This document shows positions 32,559 to 43,400 of a stretch of 64,000 bases of DNA, piece after piece. The notes below the pieces were generated by a model. It was not told where the DNA came from. It searched no databases and saw nothing but the letters and a program-made list of their open reading frames with translations. Source of the stretch: Aldrovandia affinis (taxonomy: Eukaryota > Chordata > Actinopteri > Notacanthiformes > Halosauridae); the NCBI GenBank assembly GCA_029706075.1, contig JAINUG010000737.1, positions 1 to 64,000 of the forward strand, read 5' to 3'. The position numbers and the translations under genes are program-made. Each line of letters starts with the position of its first letter. The first letter of the stretch is position 1.

Positions 32559-32855
32559 CAGATATAATTAATATCAGAGAGTCACTGTAGTGGGAGTGAA
32601 AGGTCTCTCTCCCTCTCCCAGCTCTACACCAGTGCTCTCCACTGTGGGCCAGAGCAGCAGAGCTGATGGTGTAACAGGACCCATCAGTCCTGCTGCTGTC
32701 AGTGTTGGGCAGTGCTGCTCTCTGTGTGTCTTTGTACCAGCGATACTCCCAGCCAGCAGGATCTCCTCCAAACCCACAGCTCAGGGTGACTCTCTCTCCT
32801 GTGTACATCTCTCCACTGGGAGGATTCTGGGTAATAACAGGCTTTGGCTTCTCAC
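32559..32855 (-). pseudogene. Unit 4 exon A with destroyed donor
   Basis: Open Ig frame, donor CTAAG instead of GTAAG, read-through to SAKINNY stop. It has R for L in WEYRWYKD and H for Y in GEHWCRAG. The second change alters the conserved YxC motif. Confidence 0.75.
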
Positions 32856-33071
32856 CTTAAAATAATGGTTGGAAAGGCCTTCTTCAAACCATGTCTTCAA
32901 ATTCATGAGACCTGGATAGTGTCTGTACTGATATCAACACCACTGTTCATAAACGGGATGGCCACTGATGTCAGTAAAAAAAGACATGACTTAATCCTTC
33001 AGTACGGGATTATCAAATGCATTAATCACTGGCAAAATAAAATTACAGGAACTTTTTCCAATGAGTGTAAC

Positions 33072-33128
33072 ACGTGTACATCTCTCTACTGGGGGGATTC
33101 TGGGTAATAACAGGATTTGGCGTATCAC
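33072..33128 (-). pseudogene. Truncated A-exon relic in unit 4
   Basis: First part of an A exon with acceptor CAG, cut off after about 50 bases. Counterpart of 12370-12424. Confidence 0.65.
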
Positions 33129-33209
33129 CTGTTAAAAAAGTATGAGTGCATTAATAATTAAAGATATTCTTCCTACACCTACACACACACACACGTGTCC
33201 AGTACTCAC

Positions 33210-33503
33210 CAGATACTTTCAAACTAAACGATCCAGAGAATGAAATGATTTTCTGGTTTTGTCCTCGTTCACCCTGACAGCTGTACTCTCCACTGTCTGA
33301 CTCTGTTACAACTTGGAGGGTGAGCTTCTGTTGGCTTTCAGTACTGCTGGCAGCGAGACTCTCAAATACACCCTGTGTTCTTTTGATCCACGAGTATCTC
33401 CATCCAGACCCTTTCCTGATGTCACAACTGAGGGGGACGGTTTCTCCTGTAAATATCACTGAGCCTGGGTGATCTGTGACCACGACAGCCTGAGGACGAC
33501 CAT
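33210..33503 (-). CDS. Unit 4 exon D2
   Basis: Intact 294-nt D2. PLSCDIRKG carries proline for serine before the first cysteine. Confidence 0.86.
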
Positions 33504-33676
33504 CTGAAATGCACACGGGAAACAGACCTCTCTTTCAATCAATTTTGCAAGGAAAACATATAAATACAGTTATGTGAGTCATTTTTTTAAATAACAAATA
33601 AAGTAATGGTGCCATTTCAGAAATAAAATCTATTTTTATATAAGTAAGTTGATACATTTAGAATTGAAGAACCTAC

Positions 33677-33964
33677 CAGACACAGTTATGCTATGGCTAC
33701 TGAAAGCTCGCTCACTCCCTCTCTTGCCTTCGCACTGAAACAGCCCACTGTCTTCCTCTTTCACGGAACGCAGGACAAGTATAGAGCCTCCTTCACCGAG
33801 AGAGCCACTGAGCAATGTTATAGCCCCCTGTCTGTGTCTGGTCCAGATAAACGTCCATCCCTCAGATTCAGTCACCTGACAGGTGAGAGTAACTGTCTCT
33901 CCTGGGAACAGCTCTGACCACGGAGGGTCAGCAGTCAGACGAACCCCAGGACTGGACTGTGCAG
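33677..33964 (-). CDS. Unit 4 exon D1
   Basis: Intact 288-nt D1 matching unit 2 (AITLLSGSLG, GLFQCEGKRG). No leader exon upstream. Confidence 0.85.
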
Positions 33965-34153
33965 CTGAAACAGAGTTATAAAAACCAGAGAATCAAACAC
34001 AGTTTTCAGGATACAAAATGAGCTGCAACATCAGATATTGAGCTTTATCCATTTGAATGTATTAAATATATCATATCAAGAGAGAAAATAACATTGAACT
34101 TTCTATGTTGATATGTGTTGAATTAAATCCTCATGACATTTACTATACCTTAC

Positions 34154-34450
34154 CAGATATATTTAATATCTGAGAGTCACTGTAGTGGGAGTGAAAGGTC
34201 TCTCTCCCTCTCCCAGCTCTACACCAGTACTCTCCACTGTGGGCCAGAGCAGCAGAGCTGATGGTGTAACTGGACCCATCAGTCCTGCTGCTGTCAGTGT
34301 TGGGCAGTGCTGCTCTCTGTGTGTCTTTGTACCAGAGATACTCCCAGCCAGCAGGATCTCCCCCAAACCCACAGCTCAGGGTGACTCTCTCTCCTGTGTA
34401 CATCTCTCCACTGGGGGGATTCTGGGTAATAACAGGCTTTGGCTTCTCAC
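34154..34450 (-). CDS. Exon A adjacent to unit 4 D1
   Basis: Intact 297-nt A exon with both splice sites (TTTTCAG / GTAAGG), last exon left of the inversion. Confidence 0.85.
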
Positions 34451-37400
34451 CTGAAAATAATGGCAAAAATGGGCCTTGTTTAAACTGACCGTATCAAGTG
34501 AGTATGAATGTTCTTACATGCTAATGTAGAGACTATGAGGTCATCATTTATTCATTTTTAATAAAAACAGTACACACATTCAAGTGTGCACAGTGCTCAA
34601 CAAGCACTTCCAGAACATTTAGACTTCATAACGTTCTTTCTCTTTAGCATTTTACTGAAATTCTATTTTCTCAGAGAACATTCCAAAGCCTGTTATTACC
34701 CAGGACCCCCCAGTGGCAGTTGCTATAAACACAACCCACTGATGCAGTCTATTTGAGCACATTCCTTAAACAAGGCCCATTTTTTGCCATTATTTTAAGG
34801 TGAGAATCCAAAGCCTGTTATTACCCAGAATCCACCCAGTGGAGAGATGTACACAGGAGAGAGAGTCACCTGAGCTGTGGGTTTGGGGAGATCCTGCTGG
34901 CTGGGAGTATCTCTGGTACAAAGACACACAGAGAGCAGCACTGCCCAACACTGACAGCAGCAGGACTGATGGGTCCAGTTATACCATCAGCTCTGCTGCT
35001 GTGGCCCACAGTGGAGAGTATTGGTGTAGAGCTAGGAGAGGGAGAGAGACCTTTCACTCCCACTACAGTGACTCTCTGGTATTAAATATCTCTGGTAAGA
35101 TAAATAACTACTGATGGATTGTAAATTGGATACAATTTTTTAATTTTAAATCTTTCTGAAGTCTTACTTGTCCAATTAAACATGCATACAATGGCTCCTG
35201 CATTTTAACTTCTCCTGTCTGCAGCTCTCCCACAAGCTCAGCTGACTGTGCCGTCTGGATGGACAGAGGTCTTCCCCACTGAGAGAGTGAGTCTGAGTTG
35301 TGAGATTCAGGGGAGCTCTACTGAATGGATGTGTAAATGGTACAGAGATGGACAGGAGCTTCCTGTTGACAAGGCTGACTACAGCAGTGGAAATGGAGAC
35401 ACATACACAATCCTCTCTGCTGATCAGACATATACTGGACTGTACACCTGCAGAGGAGAATTTACAAAGAGAGCTGTTCAGTCCACAATCAGCAATCCTG
35501 TTAAACTGACCGTATCAAGTGAGTATGAATGTTCTTACATGCTAATGTAGAAACTATGAGGTCATCTTTTATTTATTTGAATAAAAACAGTACACACATG
35601 CAAGTGTGCACAGTGCTCAACAAAGAGTAAAGATTTCCATAGCATCCTTCCCGAACATTTAGACTCCATAACGTTCTTCCTCTTTAGCATTTTGTCAGAG
35701 AACATTCCAATGCCTGTTATCACCCAGGACCCCCCAGTGGCAGTTGCTATAAACACAACCCACTGATCCAGTCTATTTGAGCACATTCCTTAACCCCCTG
35801 AGGTCGACGGGAGCGGCGCCGCTCCCAGCAGCAATACAAGTATATTACTATTTCTAACGTCGCAAGATTTTATCATACACACGCTGCAAAAACATTGACA
35901 GAAACCTTAGAATCGTGACTTTCAGATTTGAGCACTGGCAAATAATATTAGATTTTTAAATTCGGTTAATTAGACCAAAAGTAAACCTTGCCTTTTACTC
36001 TGTTTTTTACCTGTTAGTACCGTCCCCTTCTATTGACATGGTAACTAGGTGCTATTCTCGGGAGGGGCGTGGAGCCATGTGTGAAATCGCAGCGTAAACA
36101 ATGTCCCGAAATTATATCGCATCTTTGTCTGTGTTTACGGTTGCGATCTGCCAGCAACAGACGGTGTATGCTGATATTTATTTTATTTCCAAATATATGA
36201 ATTCCGCGTCTTGTGACGCTATACGGAATCATTGCGAACTACTGCGAATAATTAACAGGAGGATATTTAACCAGCTGGCATTCTGTTTCGGCGCTTGGAC
36301 ATTATCTAGCTTAGCTTGATAGTACCTATTGTGATGAATGTTTCTTGCCTCTCGAGAACTTGTTTGTTCGTGTGCTTGTTGTTTAGATTCCCAGCGTTTA
36401 GTTTATACCACGTTTTTGGATACGTGGATTTACCTGTTTACTTTGATTTGTTTGTTCCTGTTCGTTGGTTTTGTTTTGTTTGTCTTTCCGTGTCTTCGCA
36501 GACACGGATTTTGCTTTCGTTTTCCGACAGACGTTTAACGATAAATATCTTAAACCCAGAAAACGGGCTACTTTTGATCATGTGCCTGTGTCCACTGCCA
36601 AACACTCTGGATGTTGGCAAATTGGCTTCTGTTGGTTGCAATAAATGTGTACTCTGCAAGATGTCGGAAACAGCGGTTTGTGACGTTCCCTTGTGTCTAC
36701 AGTTGACCAGAAACTGTTTTGAGAAGTGGCACCAAAGACTGTGAAAGAACAGATTGTCTCACCATGTTTTAATTTGGAATGTTTTGTATATAGTTTGTTT
36801 TCAATGAATCTTCCCAAATGAAAAAAAAACTTTCTGCATGGCTCACTGACTATTGCTTACTCTGATGGCTTTTCTCTTTGTCTGACGGCCTTTGAGAGAG
36901 ATGGCCCATCTGACAGATTTTACAGGTGTGGACAAGCCTCAGGTGTGGATCATGAATATTCTTGAAATTAGCATATAGCCCTCCCACAGCCTGAAATAAA
37001 TGTGACCAGTTCTGATAAAAACAGGTTTTTAGCTATTTAGATCTCAGATGTGCTAAACTATTTTCACACCCTTACATAAACAAGACCTTGATGAACAAAC
37101 GCATATTGGCAAAACAATTCGTCACTATAGTTTAGTGTGTGCTTTCACAACTTTGTGACGGCAGAAAAATTTACTCTTTATAACTTGTGTGTTTGTAGAT
37201 CTATTTACAAGCTGCATATGATACTGACCAAACTATTGATGGCATATAAATGTAGCTGTGATTGTCCTTCAAATAAAAATATCAAACACTTTGGAGTAAG
37301 TGTGTGTTAAGTTGATGAAATTGAGATAAATATCAGACCATGCCAAAACCAAAAACCTCCTCTAAGCTTAGCACGGACCTCAGAGGGTTAACAGGATTAC

Positions 37401-40400
37401 TGATTGTGGACTGAACGGCTCTCTTTGTAAATTCTCCTCTGCAGGTGTATAGTCCAGTATATGTCTGATCAGCAGAGAGGATTGTGTATGTGTCTCCATT
37501 TCCACTGCTGGAGTCAGCCTTGTCTACAGGAAGCTCCTGTCCATCTCTGTACCATTTATACATCCACTCAGTAGAGCTCCCCTGAATCTCACACCTCAGA
37601 GTCACTCTCTCAGTGGGGAAGACCTCTGTCCATCCAGACGGCACAGTCAGCTGAGCTTGTGGGAGAGCTGCAAATACAGCATATCAAAATGGCATGCAAT
37701 ATCAAAACAACAACTTCACAAAACACTATCTTAATAATATTTGTATTTCAACACATCCCACTGTTGTATTTGTTCTCACCATATATTGTGAATACCAGAG
37801 AGTCACTGTAGAGGGAGTGAAAGGTCTCTCTCCCTCTCCCAGCTCTACACCAGTACTCTCCACTGTGGGCCAGAGCAGCAGAGCTGATGGTGTAACTGGA
37901 CCCATCAGTCCTGCTGCTGTCAGTGTTGGGCAGTGCTGCTCTCTGTGTGTCTTTGTACCAGAGATACTCCCAGCCAGCAGGATCTCCCCCAAACCCACAG
38001 CTCAGGGCGACTGTCTCTCCTGTGTACATCTCTCCACTGGGGGGATTCTGGGTAATAACAGGCTTTGGCTTCTCACCTGAAAATAATGACAAAATGGGCC
38101 TTGTTTAAGGAATGTGCTCAAATCAACTGGATCAGTGGGTTGTGTTTATAACAACAAGAGAAAGGAAGTTATGTCCATAAGTTATAAGTCTAAATCTTAT
38201 GAAAGGCTGTGATGGAAAGCTTTACTCTTTGTTGGCCACTGTGCACACTTGAATGTGTGTACTGTTTTGATTAAAATAAATAAAAGATGACCTCATAGTT
38301 TCTACATTAGCATGTAAGAACATTCATACTCACTTGATACAGTCAGTTTAACAGGATTGCTGATTGTGGACTGAACGGCTCTCTTTGTAAATTCTCCTCT
38401 GCAGGTGTATAGTCCAGTATATGTCTGATCAGCAGAGAGGATTGTGTATGTGTCTCCATTTCCACTGCTGGAGTCAGCCTTGTCTAAAGGAAGCTCCTGT
38501 CCACCTCTGTACCATTTATACATCCACTCAGTAGAGCTCCCCTGAATCTCACAACTCAGAGTCACTCTCTCAGTGGGGAAGACCTCTGTCCATCCAGATG
38601 GCACAGTCAGCTGAACTTGTGGGAGAGCTGCAGACAGAAGTTAAAATGCAGGAGTCATTATATGCATGTTTAATTGGACAAGCGAGACTTCCGAAAGTTT
38701 TACAATTAAAAATTAGTAGTTATTTATCTTACTATATATATTTAATACCAGAGAGTAACTGTAGTGGGTGTGAAAGGTCTCTCCCCTTCTCCCAGCTCTA
38801 CACCAGTACTCTCCACTGTGGGCCAGAGCAGCATAGCTGATGGTGTAACTGGACCAATCAGTCCTGCTGCTGTCAGTGTTGGGCAGTGCTGCTCTCTGTG
38901 TGTCTTTGTACCAGAGATATTCCCAGCCAGCAGGATCTCCCCCAAACCCACAGCTCAGGGTGACTCTCTCTCCTGTGTACATCTCTCTACTGGGCGGATT
39001 CTGGGTAATAACAGGCTTTGGCTTCTCACCTGAAAATAATGGTGGGAAAGGCCTTCTTCAAACCATGTTTCTAAATTCATGAGACCTGGGGGATATTTCA
39101 CGAAGCGTGATTAAGCTGTAAGCCTGACTTATTTCAGCAAATCTGGATAAGTTCTCGGATAACTTCGGTTTCACGAAGCAAGCCTGACTAGATGCCAGTT
39201 AAGTTACTACGGCAACATATGCTTTTGGGCTAGCCTGGTCGGGAGCAGGCTTACCGTGGTTCAAGCTGGACTTATTCGCAAATATCCAGCCGGTGTTACA
39301 GTGACACCGACTTGGACGGACCACTGGGTTAGAAGGAAGACATTCCAGACTGTTTTGTCAAGTAATTATTTTGTGTTGTCATATTATTAAAACATTTACA
39401 ATTCAGGTTTTTGACTTTTTTCTTGTTTTTATTTGCAGTTTATGTTAAAATAAAATCATTTTTATGTCATAATATTATTAAACCATTTACAATGCATGTT
39501 TTTGTCTGGTTTTTATGTGCATTATATGTCAAAAAAGCCATTCTGAAACAGTATAAAAACCAATGTGTTTTGACTGGGTCTGGTTCGATCATGGCGTGTC
39601 CGTTCTTAGACAATCCCGCAAATGAGGGGGGCACAAATAATTAGAAGAGGTTTTAGAGCGGAGAGGGTGTTCCGAGATAGAGTTGATCCACTCAGTTACT
39701 CGGAAGAGCACCTGTACGAACGCCATAGCGTTATTCCTACCGGGAATAATCTCTATTTGCGATTTGCTCGAGGCCGAAGTTGCAAACAACACGCATTGCA
39801 GCAAACAACCCGTAGTGTAGTGCAAATGGTGTGCATTGGCTTGCGTTTTTTGGCAAGTGGCACCTTTCTGTACACTGTAGGGGATGCCAAGGACCTCAGC
39901 AAAGCCACTGTGTGCCGCGCTGTGCGTAAAGTGTGCCTTTCCCTGAAAATACTTCTAAATGTCTTTATTACATTTGGGGGTTCCCCCACTGGAACCCATG
40001 GAAGAGATGCCACCGCTCAATCCCATGCATTTGGACCACAGAAATGGCAGAGTTTAACGTGATCTAATTGCGATTAATCACTTCCAATAAGTTATTTCTT
40101 ATCTTCCACTTTTTGTTTTGTCTTGTTAAGGGGAGGTACCACAGGTGAATAGAAAAAACATTTTCCTTTCCTCCTATCAGAATGAAATTTGACCAGTTGA
40201 ATATACACACAAATACAAGATATATTTGTATTATGACTGAATTTCTTTTGATTAAAACATGCAAATGAGGTACTCATTAAATATGCGCTAATTTGCATGT
40301 TACTGCAAAAATGTTTTAGACTCAGTGGATTAAGTCAGAATTAATTTCTTTGTTTTAATGTGATAAATAAATCAATGGTTGGTAATTGTCAGAATATTGT

Positions 40401-43400
40401 TTTTTTAATTAGTTATAAAAACCCCCACTATTTCATTAAATTGAGGAGATGCAAAGCACCTAGGCCGACTGTAGCACTGATTGCGCAATAGTACTAATTA
40501 ATATAATATACGGCATTTAGCAGACGCTTCTATTCAAAGCGACTTATAGTAGTGAATGCATACATTTTCAGTATATGTGGCCCCAGTGGGGATTGAACCC
40601 ACAACCTAACCATTGCCAATGCTGTGCTCTACCAACTGAGCCACAGAGAACCACATTTCTGTGGTTTTAATTTAGTGTAATTTTAATTTAGTTTAGTGGT
40701 GTTGCCTTTTTTAGTGATGATTGTCTTGTAGTCTTCATAATATTCCATGATTAGTTGCTGTTCCCCTGCGGTAAACGACACTGCACGTTCTTTTGCCATT
40801 TCTGTCTAATCTAATGTTTCAATCGACATTCACTTACTCGGGCTGTTTAAATAGTTCATGAACACGCATGTAAATGATTTCCCAAACCTGGCTTTCATCA
40901 GGCTTGGATTAGCTTGACCTCTTGAGCCGCAATCTAGTTTCGCGAAACGGAATTGATCTACAGTTAGTTAGCCCGCTAACTCAAGTCAGGTTTATTTTAG
41001 TAAGACCGGATTTTCTTAGCCAGCTCCGTGAAATACCCCCCAGGATAGTGCCTGTACTGATATCAACACCACTGTTCATAAATGGGTTGGCCACTGACGC
41101 CAGTAAAAAAAGACATGACTTAATCCTTCAGTATGGGGATTATCAAATGCATTAATCGCTGTCAAGATAAAATCACAGGAACATTTGCCAATGATGTAAC
41201 ATTCAAGGCCAGGAAATGTATCTATATCTACCAAGCTAGTCCTTCAAGTTTCGAGATATTCTGATCAACTGCTAACAATCCCTCAATGCAGAAATCTAAC
41301 ATACCTCCATGTACAAGGTTCATTTGCAATGTGCGTTGTTCAGGACCTCTTTTGTGTTGCTAAAGCATGGCTTGACTTGCTTTTTTCCTCCACATGTTAC
41401 CTAAATACTAGTCATTAAACAGTTTGAAGCTGCATTGGTTCTGATCAGTTAATAAAAAGCTGAAAACAGGACTGATATAAATCCAGAAAAATGGTCCATC
41501 CTGCAACAGTCACAGTAGCCACACTAGGATGATGAGGTCTTACTAAATGGACAATTTCAATAAAAGTTATTCAATCTGTCTTCATAAAAATACCTTGACA
41601 AGGTCTTACCATGAACTATAAGTGCAACATCAGAGCTACTTTTACAGACTAATGATCGTCTCTGACGTTGTTCTGTACAATACATCCATACTCACTTGAT
41701 ACGGTCAGTTTAACAGGATTGCTGATTGTGGACTGAACGGCTCTCTTTGTAAACTCTCCTCTGCAGGTGTATAGTCCAGTATATGTCTGATCAGCAGAGA
41801 GGATTGTGTATGTGTCTCCATTTCCACTGCTGGAGTCAGCCTTGTCTACAGGAAGCTCCTGTCCATCTCTGTACCATTTATACATCCACTCAGTAGAGCT
41901 CCCCTGAATCTCACACCTCAGAGTCACTCTCTCAGTGGGGAAGACCTCTGTCCATCCAGACGGCACAGTCAGCTGAGCTTGTGGGAGAGCTGCAAATAAA
42001 GCATATCAAAATAGCACGTAAAATAAAAATGAAAAACTTCATAAAACACTATCTTTCTAATATTTGTATTTAAACACATCCCACTGTTGTATTTGTTTTC
42101 ACCATATAGCCTACTGTGAATACCAGAGAGTCACTGTAGAGAGAGTGAAAGGTCTCTCTCCCTCTCCCAGCTCTACACCAGTACTCTCCACTGTGGGCCA
42201 GAGCAACAGAGCTGATGGTGTAACTGGACCCATCAGTCCTGCTGCTGTCAGTGCTGCTCTCTGTGTGTCTTTGTACCAGAGATACTCCCAGCCAGCAGGA
42301 TCTCCCCCAAACCCACAGCTCAGGGTCACTCTCTCTCCTGTGTACATCTCTCCACTGGGGGGATTCTGGGTAATAACCGGTTTGGGGATTTTTCTTAAGT
42401 AATACAAAGGATTTAAAATAAAATGTCAATTGTCGTATTTGAGAAAACAAATATAATAAAATTACCCCATTCTCTTAATATTACATTTGAAATTGCCTTT
42501 TAATTTGATATTGTCATTTAAAAGAATTCATGTCATATCATAAAATAATGGCAACAAATTATATTAACACTCACCATTAACCAACAGTGTAACAGGGTTG
42601 CTGATTGTGGAGTAAACTGCTCTGGTCTTAAGATGTCCTCTACAGGTGTACTGGCTATTATCTGACTGAGCAGAAGCAAGGAAGGTGTATGTGTTCATAT
42701 TCTCACTGCTGGAGTCTTGTTCATCTCTGATCCACTCATACACCCATTCAGTCAAGCTGCTCTGAATCTCACACCTCAGTGTCACTCTCTCAGTGGGGAA
42801 GACTGGCATCCATTTTGAATCCAGGGTCAGCACAGCCTTTGGCTGAGCTGCAGATGACAGTTCACAAGCATTTGGTTTATGGAAATATTTCAGTATGTTT
42901 TAGAAAGTAATAGATATTTTGTGAAGGTATCATCACTTGTACTAATCACAATGTATTTCATTCATACATCAATTGCATTTTCATAGCTAAGTTTCAGTTA
43001 TATTTTTGTCTTATTTGGCATCGAAATTGAAAAAGTTCATCTTAGTTCCCCACCAAAAAGTGTTTAATCTTATTTCCATTATTTTAACCAAGTCAAAGTG
43101 TTATCAAGATATGTCATTAATGGCATTTGACCGTTAAGGCTACTGGATTCAGGGAATATTTTTTTCAGGGAATTTTTATTCAAACTTCACTGTTCCAACA
43201 CGTGCTTCACAGAGATGAAAAGAAAAGAAAACCGAACCAAAAAGAAATGATCGTACCAGTCACTTTCAGAGTAATTAGATTAGAGAGGATCTTCTGCATT
43301 CCGTTGTGTGCCTCACACCAGTACTGTGTACTGTCAGCTTGTATTGCATTATCTAGGGTGTACGTAGAGACTCCTTCACTGGAGCTCATCAGTGGAACCT

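Larger units (their letters stand above)
31050..33964 (-). pseudogene. Unit 4: leaderless activating-type receptor, 3' part of a possible fusion gene
   Basis: Exon order is D1, D2, A relic, A, B, chimeric A/C, TM, exactly as in unit 2. The sequence upstream of D1 breaks near 34019. The intron that should lead to L2 and L1 instead continues as the intron that lies upstream of exon C in units 1 and 3. Leader and promoter are therefore missing here. The next exon upstream is an intact A (34154) in matching phase, so transcripts from the 44.1-kb leader could run into this unit. D1, D2, B and TM are intact. The A donor (CTAAG) and the A/C acceptor are lost as in unit 2. Confidence 0.65.
34484..35789 (+). 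other. 1.3-kb inverted segment bounded by TTAA sites
   Basis: The receptor sequence in this interval runs on the plus strand. On the left, intron sequence GGGCCTTGT is joined at TTAA (34480-34483) to the last bases of a B exon in reverse (ACTGACCGTATCAA, 34484-34497). On the right it ends at TTAA (35790-35793), next to the piggyBac element. Reversing the interval restores the normal intron (GGGCCTTGTTTAAGGAATGTG) on one side and puts the B-exon end next to the transposon on the other. Confidence 0.85.

Noticed and set aside
36316-36744. 142-codon frame as a host zinc-finger-like gene
   Set aside because: Its cysteine pattern is the C-terminus of piggyBac transposase and it lies between piggyBac ends.
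39622-40062. 146-codon frame as a host DNA-binding gene
   Set aside because: Matches the N-terminal half of a Harbinger nuclease and lies inside Harbinger terminal repeats.
40590-40660. tRNA gene
   Set aside because: A and B boxes are present, but the sequence continues into a SINE tail and the cloverleaf stems are not convincing.
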